From: Intrasporangium_A sp039812505
Lineage (GTDB): Bacteria > Actinomycetota > Actinomycetes > Actinomycetales > Dermatophilaceae
DNA: 41,580 nt
NCBI RefSeq assembly: GCF_039812505.1
Contig: NZ_JBDIAQ010000017.1
Location: 1 to 41,580, forward strand
Reading direction: 5' to 3'
Both the position numbers and the translations under genes were made by a program. The notes beneath the pieces are model-generated. The model was not told the DNA's origin. It made no database searches and saw only the letters and a list, made by a program, of their open reading frames with translations. Below, one piece after another: positions 23,532 to 31,800 of the stretch. Position 1 is the stretch's first letter. Each line of letters begins with the position of its first letter.

Positions 23532-25397
23532 ATCAGCACCCGGGAAGCCATCGGCGAGCAGACCCCCGACCCCGGCCCGGCCGGTGCGGCCGGGCCCGTC
23601 CACGCGGCTGCCGACGACCCGGCACCTGTGGTCCCGGCTGCGCGCGGCAGCGGCCGGCTGGCCGGCAGCCGGCTGCGGGCCCTCGGGATCGTCCTGCCGG
23701 TGGCCTTCGTCGTCGCCCTCGAGGTGGTGCGCTCCCTGCTCGAGCGCAAGGGCTACTGGTCCCCGGGCAACTTCGGGCTCTGGCGGGTGTCGACGCTGGG
23801 GCTGGTCATCATCGGCATCGTCGTCTTCTCGGTGCTCATGTTCCGGCTCATCGACCGGGCCGAGCGACAGGTCCTCAGCCAGAACCGCGACCTCACGACG
23901 GCCAACGCCGTGGCGGCGGCCATCCAGGGGGAGTCCAGCGTGGCCGCGGTGGCCGACGGCGCCCTTCGCGCCATCCTCGGGGCCGAGGGTGCCGTCCGGG
24001 TGGCGATCCGCCTGTTCGACGCGGCCGGGCAACCGCCGCGGGACGAGCAGCTGCACGAGTTCGTGCTGGGCAGCGCGCCGGCACAGGCCGGCCCGAGCCT
24101 CGACGTGCCCATGTCCAACGGGCCCACGACGGTCGGGCGGCTGGCCATCTGGTACCCGGCGGGAGCCGACGTCACCGACCGGATCGGCGGTGCGGCCCTG
24201 TCCAGCCTGACCACGCAGATCGCCTGCGCGGTCCAGCTCGCCGACGCCGTCTGGGACCTGAACCGGCGCCAGGCCGAGGGGCACGCCTTCTACGACATCC
24301 TGCTGCGGATCTCGCACCAGGAGCCCACGACACCCGTGCTGGACGCCGTCGCGAAGCATGCCGTCGCCCTGCTGGACGCGGACGCGGCCGCGATCACCGT
24401 GACGCCCGAGACGACCCGCTCCATCGGGATCGAGTCGGACCCGCAGGCCGCGTGGATCCGCCCCGACGGCGCCGCCCTCGTCGCACACGGTCTGCCCGCG
24501 CATCCGGTCGCCACGGGGGGCGGCGGCCCAGCGGCATCCGACGCGATGGACGTGGCGCGCTGGACGAACGTCGCGCGGCGCGCCGTGCCCGGCGGCGCCG
24601 ACGCGCTCGGCGAGATCTGGGTCGCACGGTCGGGCGGCACGGCGTTCTCGGCGCGCGACCGGGGGTTCCTCGCGGCGCTTGCCAGCCTCGTCGGGATCGC
24701 CCTGACCGGTGCCCAGATGCGCGAGGGCGCCAAGCAGCGCGAGGTCCTGAACGAGCGGGCCCGCATCGCCCGGGAGATGCACGACAGCCTCGCGCAGGTG
24801 CTCGGCGCCGTGCACCTGCGGCTGCGCGCCCTCGGGACGAACGTCGACGGAGTGGTCCCGGCCCACGTGGCCGGTGAGGTCGAGGCCCTGGCCGACGTGT
24901 GCGCGGAGGCCTACCGCGACGTGCGTGAGGCGATCCTGGGCCTGCGTGCGGCGCACCAGCATGCCAGCCGCAGCCTGGAGGACAACCTGAGCGCATACCT
25001 CGGGGCGTACTCCGCCCAGTCCGGGGTGGCCGCCACCCTGGTCAACGAGGTCGGTCACGAGGTGTCGCTCTCGCCGCGGGCCGAGGTGCAGGTCCTGCGG
25101 ATCGTGCAGGAGGCCCTGACGAACGTGCGCAAGCACGCCCGCGCCGGGTCGGTCACCGTCAGCATCCGCGACGACGGCGCCACGACGAGCGTCGTCGTGC
25201 AGGACGACGGTGTCGGGTTCGACGCCGGCGCGACGCTGGCGGCCAAGGACGGCTACGGCCTGGGCACGATGTGCGAGCGCGCGGCGCTGCTGGGGGGCAC
25301 GGTGGACATCGACTCCACCGCCGGCCGCGGCACGGCGATCAGGATCTCCGTCCCCGAGCGTCCGTACGCCGCCCGCGGGTCACGGGGCAGCCGATGA
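23532..25397 (+). CDS. NarX-like sensor histidine kinase
   Basis: A HisKA_3-family kinase of 621 residues from ATC at 23532, or 589 from GTG at 23628. Two membrane segments (about 20-40 and 54-74 in GTG numbering) flank a short external loop. Two GAF-like regions follow (about 95-208 and 220-362), then the phosphorylation helix ARIAREMHDSLAQ with His385. The ATPase domain has IVQEALTNVRKHARA, QDDGVGFD and GYGLGTMCERA. ATC 23532 has a perfect AAGGAG six bases upstream, whereas GTG 23628 has none. The external loop is short and lacks a P-box-like domain, so the signal is probably read in the membrane or GAF domains. It overlaps its regulator by four bases (ATGA). Confidence 0.9.
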   Translation: MSTREAIGEQTPDPGPAGAAGPVHAAADDPAPVVPAARGSGRLAGSRLRALGIVLPVAFVVALEVVRSLLERKGYWSPGNFGLWRVSTLGLVIIGIVVFSVLMFRLIDRAERQVLSQNRDLTTANAVAAAIQGESSVAAVADGALRAILGAEGAVRVAIRLFDAAGQPPRDEQLHEFVLGSAPAQAGPSLDVPMSNGPTTVGRLAIWYPAGADVTDRIGGAALSSLTTQIACAVQLADAVWDLNRRQAEGHAFYDILLRISHQEPTTPVLDAVAKHAVALLDADAAAITVTPETTRSIGIESDPQAAWIRPDGAALVAHGLPAHPVATGGGGPAASDAMDVARWTNVARRAVPGGADALGEIWVARSGGTAFSARDRGFLAALASLVGIALTGAQMREGAKQREVLNERARIAREMHDSLAQVLGAVHLRLRALGTNVDGVVPAHVAGEVEALADVCAEAYRDVREAILGLRAAHQHASRSLEDNLSAYLGAYSAQSGVAATLVNEVGHEVSLSPRAEVQVLRIVQEALTNVRKHARAGSVTVSIRDDGATTSVVVQDDGVGFDAGATLAAKDGYGLGTMCERAALLGGTVDIDSTAGRGTAIRISVPERPYAARGSRGSR

Positions 25398-26080
25398 GCG
25401 AGCCCATCCGCATCCTGGTCGTCGACGACCAGCCGCTGTTCCGGGGCGCCATCGCCGCCCTGCTCGGCGCCCAGCCGGACATGGACGTCGTCGGTGAGGC
25501 GGAGAACGGGCTGGTCGGGGTCGAGCAGGCCCGGGTGCTGCGTCCCGACCTGGTCATCCTCGACGTCGACATGCCCGTCATGAACGGCGTCGACGCGGCC
25601 CGGCTGATCCGCGACCAGGTCCTGGACGTCAAGATCATCATGCTCACCGTCTCGGACGTCGAGGACGACGTGCTCGAGGCGTTGCGCGCCGGCGCCCACG
25701 GCTACCTGCTGAAGGACCTGCGGCCCGAGCAGCTCTACGACATGGTCCGGTCGGTGATGCGCGACGAGACGCCGATCTCGCCGCGGGTGGCCGGACCCCT
25801 GCTGCGCGAGCTGCGTGACGGCACCGGCCCGCGCGTACCGGACCCGAGCGCCGAGGAGGCCGGCTCGCTCACCCCCCGGGAGCTGGAGATCCTGCGTCTG
25901 GTCGCCGAGGGCCTGAGCAACCTGGAGATCGCCCGCCGGCTCGTCATCACCCAGGGCACGGTCAAGAACCACGTGCACAACGCGCTCGAGAAGCTGCACA
26001 TGGACAACCGCATCCAGGCCGCCGGCTACGTCATCCGGCACGGCCTCGGCTCGCCGAGCGCGGAGCAGCGGGAGCGCTGA
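25394..26080 (+). CDS. NarL/LuxR-family response regulator
   Basis: A 228-residue regulator. The receiver domain (1-120) has the acidic pair Asp11-Asp12, phosphoacceptor Asp57 (LDVDMP) and the Lys of LLKD. The C-terminal LuxR-type HTH (about 158-215) reads LTPRELEILRLVAEGLSNLEIARRL, then TVKNHVHNALEKL. All residues needed for phosphorylation are present. The ATG overlaps the kinase stop, so the pair is translationally coupled. Its position between the cytochrome maturation operon and nrfHA, and the GGGTACAG elements on both sides, make it the probable activator of both. The signal could be nitrite, nitrate or oxygen; the sequence does not say. Confidence 0.93.
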   Translation: MSEPIRILVVDDQPLFRGAIAALLGAQPDMDVVGEAENGLVGVEQARVLRPDLVILDVDMPVMNGVDAARLIRDQVLDVKIIMLTVSDVEDDVLEALRAGAHGYLLKDLRPEQLYDMVRSVMRDETPISPRVAGPLLRELRDGTGPRVPDPSAEEAGSLTPRELEILRLVAEGLSNLEIARRLVITQGTVKNHVHNALEKLHMDNRIQAAGYVIRHGLGSPSAEQRER

Positions 26081-26108
26081 GGAACGGCTCGCCGCGCGGC
26101 GACCGGAC

Positions 26109-26142
26109 GGTACAGACCACCTCTACCCAGCCTGTACCCAGC
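26109..26142. promoter_or_regulatory. Inverted GGTACAG / CTGTACC pair with TACCCAGC direct repeat
   Basis: GGTACAG at 26109-26115 faces CTGTACC at 26132-26138. In addition TACCCAGC occurs at 26124-26131 and 26135-26142, one helical turn apart. The element lies 30 bases before a TAGCCT -10-like hexamer (26172-26177) upstream of the degenerate receiver gene, the normal position for an activator site. It shares its core with the sites at 23369-23385. Confidence 0.5.
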
Positions 26143-26171
26143 AGGGGATGTCGCCCCCGACGGGCCCGTCC

Positions 26172-26177
26172 TAGCCT
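26172..26177 (+). promoter_or_regulatory. -10 element upstream of the degenerate receiver gene
   Basis: TAGCCT lies about 40 bases before the ATG at 26216 and 30 bases after the GGTACAG/CTGTACC element. No recognisable -35 accompanies it, as expected for an activator-dependent promoter. Confidence 0.4.
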
Positions 26178-26215
26178 GATCCGCAAGGCTGTTCGTCGCG
26201 GGAGGAGACCAGGCG

Positions 26216-26596
26216 ATGGCGCACCGTCCGTCCGTCCTCGTGGTCTTCCGGCACGCCCTGCTCGGCGAGGGACTGGCGGCCCGGCTGAAGGCTCTCGGCA
26301 TCGAGGTCACGTCGGCCGAGGTGCAGGACAGTCCGACCCTGGTCACGGCGTTGCAGGACCACCCCGACGTCGTGGTCGTCGAGTGTGCCGACGACGGGTG
26401 CCTCGAGCGGGTCGCGCGGCTGAGCCCGGAATCACGGGTCGTCGACGTCAGCGCCTCGGTCACCCGCGGGTACACCGGCGACACCGTGGGATTCGAGGCC
26501 ATCCTGAGCGCGCTGCCGCCGAGCGCGGAGCAGCCCGCAGCCTCGCGTGCCCCGCCCGGGAACGTCGCGGGTCGCCGTGAGGGCACACACCCGTGA
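26216..26596 (+). CDS. Degenerate single-domain receiver-like protein
   Basis: A 126-residue protein resembling a truncated NarL-type receiver: strand 1 SVLVVFRHALLGEGLAARL, then HPDVVVVECADDG. Aligned by eye with the adjacent regulator, the acidic pair Asp11-Asp12 is Phe11-Arg12 and the phosphoacceptor Asp is Glu56. Phosphorylation is therefore unlikely, and Glu may mimic the phosphorylated state. There is no HTH domain; the last 25 residues are Pro/Ala-rich. Start is ATG at 26216 with GGGAGGAG upstream. It lies between the two-component system and nrfHA, so a modulating role in that circuit is plausible. An unrelated Rossmann-like fold cannot be excluded. Confidence 0.7.
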   Translation: MAHRPSVLVVFRHALLGEGLAARLKALGIEVTSAEVQDSPTLVTALQDHPDVVVVECADDGCLERVARLSPESRVVDVSASVTRGYTGDTVGFEAILSALPPSAEQPAASRAPPGNVAGRREGTHP

Positions 26597-26633
26597 GCGA
26601 TATGAGCCATACGGTCAAGATCGAGCGAATCCT

Positions 26634-26646
26634 GTTGCAGTGCAAC
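26634..26646. promoter_or_regulatory. GTTGCA-N-TGCAAC palindrome upstream of nrfH
   Basis: A perfect 6+1+6 palindrome about 95 bases before the nrfH start, in a locally AT-richer stretch. A related TTGCAG occurs at 26692-26697. It does not match the FNR/CRP or NarL consensus closely. It is a candidate operator for an unidentified regulator. Confidence 0.4.
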
Positions 26647-26740
26647 CGAATCGATACCCGAACAGATGAATGTGCGGGGTTGCCTGCGGGATTGCAGCAG
26701 GACACGATGAGAGGCACCCGGCGAAGCGGAGGAAGGGGAG

Positions 26741-27229
26741 ATGTCCGCACAGTCCAGGACGCAGAGCGTCGTCGCGCGAGCCAAGCGGTGGTTCTGGCCG
26801 ATCGTCGCGGTCCTCGTGGGCGTCTTCGTCGGGCTTGCCCTCTTCACCTTCGGGTATGCCGACGGGGCCGCCTACTTCGGCAAGGACCCACAGACCTGTG
26901 CCCAGTGCCACGCCATGGACGCCCAGTACGCCGCCTGGTCGAAGGGACCGCACCAGCACGTGGCGACGTGCCAGGACTGCCACGCCCCGCACGACGACCT
27001 CGTCGCGTGGGCGCTGGACGAGGCCGACAACGGCTTCTGGCACTCGCTGAAGTTCACCTTCGACACCTATCCCGAGAACGTCATGATCCGTCAGAAGAAC
27101 CGCGACGTCGTGCAGGAGTCCTGCCTGTACTGCCACGGGGACTTCGTCAGCCAGACCGAGCTCGGCCGTCCGCACGGCCAGGGCGTCGCGTGTCTGAACT
27201 GCCACAGCCGAGTCGGTCACGAGAGGTAA
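26741..27229 (+). CDS. nrfH: Cytochrome c nitrite reductase small subunit NrfH
   Basis: A 162-residue NapC/NrfH-type tetraheme protein. A single N-terminal membrane anchor (about 19-41) precedes four heme motifs: CAQCH (53-57) followed by Met59, CQDCH (77-81), CLYCH (128-132) and CLNCH (151-155). The CxxCHxM form of heme 1, with Met as axial ligand, is typical of NrfH. NrfH takes electrons from menaquinol and passes them to NrfA on the outer face of the membrane. Start is ATG at 26741 with GGAGGAAGGGGAG upstream. nrfA follows after seven bases, as expected for the NrfHA complex. Confidence 0.95.
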   Translation: MSAQSRTQSVVARAKRWFWPIVAVLVGVFVGLALFTFGYADGAAYFGKDPQTCAQCHAMDAQYAAWSKGPHQHVATCQDCHAPHDDLVAWALDEADNGFWHSLKFTFDTYPENVMIRQKNRDVVQESCLYCHGDFVSQTELGRPHGQGVACLNCHSRVGHER

Positions 27230-27236
27230 GGGCGCC

Positions 27237-28703
27237 ATGAGCGACAACGAGCCCGACACCGGGCCCGCCACCCCAGCCGCCGAGAAGAGCCGCGGGCGAT
27301 GGCGCCGGAAGCGAGGGATGATCCTGGTCTTCCTCGTCGGCGGGGCGCTGCTGGCCTTCGCCGTCGCCGGGCTGCTGGTCAACATCGCCCAGCGCAAGGC
27401 GGAGGGGCAGAACACCTTCGCCAAGGTGGTCGACCTGGACGAGCAGACCTACGACCCGTCGGTCTGGGGGCAGAACTTCCCGGCCCAGTACGAGGGCTGG
27501 AAGGCCACCGAGGAGATGCAGCCGGACGACACCGTCACCCGCACCCCGACCGCGCAGGACCCGCGCACCACCGTGGCGCACTCGAAGATCGAGGCCGACC
27601 CGCGCCTGGTGACGATGTGGCGCGGCTACGCCTTCGAGATCGACTACCGCGAGCCCCGGGGCCATTTCTACATGCTCATCGACCAGCGGTACACCAAGCG
27701 GGTCCTCGAGCGTCCGCAGCCGGGTGCGTGCCTGAACTGCCACGCCTCGCTGCCGGAGATCACCACCGCGCTGGACAAGGGCGACCAGGCGGCCGGCTGG
27801 GCGATCATGAACAAGACGCCGTACAACGAGGTGACCAAGCTGGCAAAGCACCCGGTCGGGTGCATCGACTGCCACAACCCCCAGACCATGACGATACGGG
27901 TGACCCGGCCGGCCTTCATCGCGGGCATCGCCCAGTACAAGGCCTCCCAGGGCATCAAGGACTACGACGTGAACAAGCAGGCGACGGTGCAGGAGATGCG
28001 CAACTTCGTCTGTGCGCAGTGCCACGTCGAGTACTACTTCAAGGGCGACGCGAAGACCCTGACCTTCCCGTGGGACAAGGGCCTGACCGTCGATGACGCG
28101 CTCGCCTACTACGACGAGGTCGGCTGGACCGACTTCACCCACAAGCTGACCGGCGCGCGGGTGCTCAAGGCCCAGCACCCCGACTACGAGACCTACAGCC
28201 AGGGCGTGCACGCCAAGGCCGGGGTGACCTGCGCGGACTGCCACATGGCCTACAAGCGCGAGGGCGCCATGAAGGTGACCGACCACCAGATCCGCAGCCC
28301 CATGACGAACGAGTCGACGATCAACCGGTCGTGCATGACCTGCCACCGCACGACCGAGGCCGACATGCGCCAGCGGGTCGAGACGATCCACGACCGCTAC
28401 GAGCACGCCAAGAACGTCTCCTTCGACGCCCTCACCGCCCTGATCACCGACATCGAGAAGGCCAGGACCTCGGGCACGGCGCAGGACCGCATCGACCGGG
28501 CGCAGTCCTTCCAGCGCAAGGCGCAGTTCTTCATGGACTACGTGGTCTCGGAGAACTCGCGCGGCTTCCACGCGCCGGCGTACACGATCCGGGTGCTGAA
28601 CGACGTCACCGACGCGTCGCGACTGGGCCAGCTGGCGCTGCTCGGCCAGCAGCCGAAGACCACGACGAAGCCGGCGCTGCAGCCACCCGCCCCCGCGTCC
28701 TGA
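27237..28703 (+). CDS. nrfA: Ammonia-forming cytochrome c nitrite reductase NrfA, CxxCH type
   Basis: A 488-residue pentaheme enzyme that reduces nitrite to ammonium with six electrons. An N-terminal membrane anchor (28-50) follows a basic segment. Heme motifs are CLNCH (165-169), CIDCH (209-213), CAQCH (259-263), CADCH (332-336) and CMTCH (366-370). The first, which carries the catalytic heme, has His where most NrfAs have CxxCK. Active-site residues are retained: Arg141 (EPRGHFYM), Tyr267 (CHVEYYF) and His314 (KAQHP). The calcium ligands Glu265, Tyr266, Lys311 and Gln313 are also present. The protein should therefore be functional. Octaheme nitrite reductases and hydroxylamine oxidoreductases are excluded by heme count. 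Confidence 0.95.
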   Translation: MSDNEPDTGPATPAAEKSRGRWRRKRGMILVFLVGGALLAFAVAGLLVNIAQRKAEGQNTFAKVVDLDEQTYDPSVWGQNFPAQYEGWKATEEMQPDDTVTRTPTAQDPRTTVAHSKIEADPRLVTMWRGYAFEIDYREPRGHFYMLIDQRYTKRVLERPQPGACLNCHASLPEITTALDKGDQAAGWAIMNKTPYNEVTKLAKHPVGCIDCHNPQTMTIRVTRPAFIAGIAQYKASQGIKDYDVNKQATVQEMRNFVCAQCHVEYYFKGDAKTLTFPWDKGLTVDDALAYYDEVGWTDFTHKLTGARVLKAQHPDYETYSQGVHAKAGVTCADCHMAYKREGAMKVTDHQIRSPMTNESTINRSCMTCHRTTEADMRQRVETIHDRYEHAKNVSFDALTALITDIEKARTSGTAQDRIDRAQSFQRKAQFFMDYVVSENSRGFHAPAYTIRVLNDVTDASRLGQLALLGQQPKTTTKPALQPPAPAS

Positions 28704-28716
28704 CGGCGCACCCCCT

Positions 28717-28765
28717 GACCGGGCCGTATGCCGCCCCGCCGGCCCCGCGGCATACGGACCCGGTC
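28717..28765. terminator. Strong hairpin after nrfA
   Basis: Arms 28717-28734 and 28747-28765 form an 18-bp stem with one bulged base and a 12-base loop. The stem contains the octamer GTATGCCG and its complement CGGCATAC. It begins 13 bases after the nrfA stop and is a clear terminator candidate for nrfHA, shielding lysX. Confidence 0.65.
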
Positions 28766-28848
28766 GCTCGGGTGTCGTCCACCTGCCACCCAGCAGGCTC
28801 ACAGGATGCGGTCGGCGGCCTCCCAGCCGGGCGCGTCAAGATGCGGTC

Positions 28849-31800
28849 ATGCGCGTCAGGAGGTCGGGCCGGCGATCGTCCGCCCGGCCGGCGCGGGTCC
28901 TGACCGGGGTGTACGCCCTGGCCACCCTCGTCGCGCTGGGGCTCGTCCTGTTCGAGCGGCCGGGGCGACCCGGCCGGGGCGAGCTGGTCTTCGGGCTGTT
29001 CAACATCCCCGTCGCGCGCAGCTTCGTCTCGGTCGTGGTGCTCGCGCTCGTCACGCGTGCGCTGGTCGGGCGCAAGCGGGTCGCGCTGTGGCTCGTGGCC
29101 GGGTTCCAGCTGGTCGGGGTCTACCTGGGTGTGGTGGCCCTGCTGCCGCCGGACACGCACCTGGTCGCCGAGCTGTGGCGTACCCACGGCTTCCTCGGCC
29201 GGGAGCTCGACGTCGCGGGCATCGGGATCGGCGGGCTCGCCCTGTGGTGGCTGTGGACGCTGCGGCCGCTGTTCCCCGGCCGCCTGCGGCGCGGCTCCTG
29301 GTGGCTCGCCGGGACCGTGCTGGTGGTCGGCTCGGGGGTCACCCTCGCGACCACCTGGCTGCTCCTCGGGGGCACCGACAGCCCGCGGGGGCAGCTGCAC
29401 GTGGTGGTCGACACCGTGGCCGCCGCCTTCGGCGGGATGAGCCGACGGGTCCTGGTGGAGGCACCGCACGGGGTCATCGCCGTCACCTCGGTGCTGGCCG
29501 GGAGCACGATCCTGCTGGCGGTCGGGCTGTTCCTCGCGTCGGCGAAGCCGCGCAACAGCTGGTCCCCGGAGCGGGAGGTCGCGTTGCGCCGGCTGCTGGC
29601 CGACCACGGTGCGCAGGACTCGCTGGGCTACTTCGCCACCCGCCGGGACAAGGGGTCGGTCTTCTCGCCCGACGGGCGGGCCGCCGTCACGTACCGGGTC
29701 GTCGCCGGGGTGTCGCTGGCCTCGGCCGACCCGGTCGGCGACCGGGCCGCCTGGCCGGGGGCGCTGACCGCCTGGCGGGCCGAGGCGCACGAGTACGGCT
29801 GGCAGCTCGGCGTGCTCTCCGCCAGCGAGGCCGGGGCGCGGGCGTACGCCGCGGCCGGGCTGCGCGTCATGCTGCTGGGTGACGAGGCGGTGCTCGAGCC
29901 GGGCCGGTTCACCCTGCGCACGCAGTCGATGTCCCCGGTGCGCCATGCCGCGCAACGGGCGACCCGGGCCGGGGTGACCGTCCGGATCGGCCGCCAGGCG
30001 GGACTCACGCCGGAGGAGCTGGCGCACGTCACGGCCTGCGCGCGCGCCTGGCTCGGCGGGCAGCGCGACCGCGGCTTCTCGATGGCGCTGAACCGTTCGG
30101 GGGACCCGGCCGACGCCGAGACGCTCTACGTGCGGGCGTACGACCCGGGCGGCGAGCTGGTCGGTGTGCTGGGGTTCGTGCCGTGGGGGCGCTCCGGCGT
30201 GTCCCTGGACGTCATGCGGCGCAGCCCCACCGCCCCGAACGGGGTGACCGAGCTGATGGTCAGCGAGCTGATGGCCCGTTGCGAGGAGTTCGGGATCCGC
30301 CGGGTCTCGCTCAACTTCTGCATGTTCCGGGGCGTCTTCGAGCAGTCGGCCCGGATCGGCGCCGGAGCCCTGACCCGGCTGAACGCGAGCGTGCTGGGCC
30401 TGTTCGACCGCTTCTGGCAGCTCGAGCGGCTGTACCGGGCCAACGAGAAGTACGAACCGAGCTGGGTGCCCCGGTTCCTGTGCTACGACGACGCGCTCGC
30501 ACTGCCACAGATCGCGCTGGCCGCCGGCGCCGCCGAGGGGTTCGTCCCGTGGCCGAGGCTGCCGACCGGCGGGGCGCACCGGCTCGGCCCCGAGCAGCTC
30601 GGGCTGCTGTACGCCCTTCCCGAGCAGCCGGCGGTGCCGGCCCGGCGCCGTTCCGGTGAGTCGCGCCACCGGCTCGCCACCGTGGAGCGGATCCGCGCCG
30701 CCGGGGCCGACCCCTACCCGCCCGCCCTGCCCGCCCGGCCCGTAGCGCTCGACGAGCTGGCGCCCGGCCGCTGGGTGGGCGGCGTGGAGGTCTCCGTCGT
30801 CGGTCGGGTCCGGTCGGTCCGGGACCACGGCTCGGTCGTCTTCGTGACGGTCGACTCGGGCGGTGCCACCACGCAGGCGGTCCTCGAGGCGCGCGTCGTG
30901 ACCCGGGCCGGGATCGACCGCTTCACCGCCTGGGTCGCCGGCGGCGACCTGCTCCGGGTGGACGGGGTGACCGGCCGGTCGCGGTCCGGGACCCCGAGCG
31001 TGCTGGTCCACGGCTGGCGCCTCGAGGCCAAGGCGCTGCGCCCAATCCCGTTCCGCGCCCTGGCCGACCCGGAGCAGCGGGTGCGGCGCCGGTCCCTGGA
31101 CCTGCTCGTGCACCCGGAGCAGGCGGCGCTGCTGCGCCAGCGCTCGGCCGTCGTCTCGGCGGTGCGCCAGGCCCTCACCGGCCGCGGCTTCCTGGAGGTG
31201 GAGACCCCGATCCTGCAGGCCGTCCACGGCGGCGCGTCGGCGCGCCCGTTCGAGACGTTCAGCCGGGCGTACGACGTGGGCCTGTCGCTGCGGATCGCCC
31301 CCGAGCTGTTCCTCAAGCGGCTGGTCGTCGGCGGGTTCGGGCCGATCTTCGAGATCGGGCGCAGCTTCCGCAACGAGGGGGTAGATGCCACCCACAACCC
31401 CGAGTTCACCTCCCTGGAGGCCTACCAGCCGCACGCCGACTACACGACCATGCGCGAGCTGGCCGAGCAGCTCGTCAAGGTGGCGGCCCGAGCGGTCCAC
31501 GGCCGCGAGGTGATCCCGTGTCCGGCCCCCGGCCAGGTCCGCTGCGGGCTCGCCGGCGTCGAGCTGGTCGACGTCAGCGGCCCGTGGCCGGTGGTCGACG
31601 TCCAGTCGGCCGTCTCCCGTGCGGTCGGTCGCGAGGTCTCGGTGGAGACCGACATCGACACCCTCGTCGGGCTCGCCCGCCGGCACGGGGTCGAGGTGCG
31701 CGACGACCTGGGCCCGGGCGCGCTCGTCGAGGCGCTCTACGGCCGCCTGGTCGAGGCGAACACCGTCCCCCCGACCTTCTACGTCGACTTCCCCGTCGAG

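Noticed and set aside
28341..28350. Possible sixth heme motif in NrfA or extra multiheme cytochrome
   Set aside because: Only five CxxCH motifs are in frame. The one here is the fifth, and no octaheme arrangement exists.
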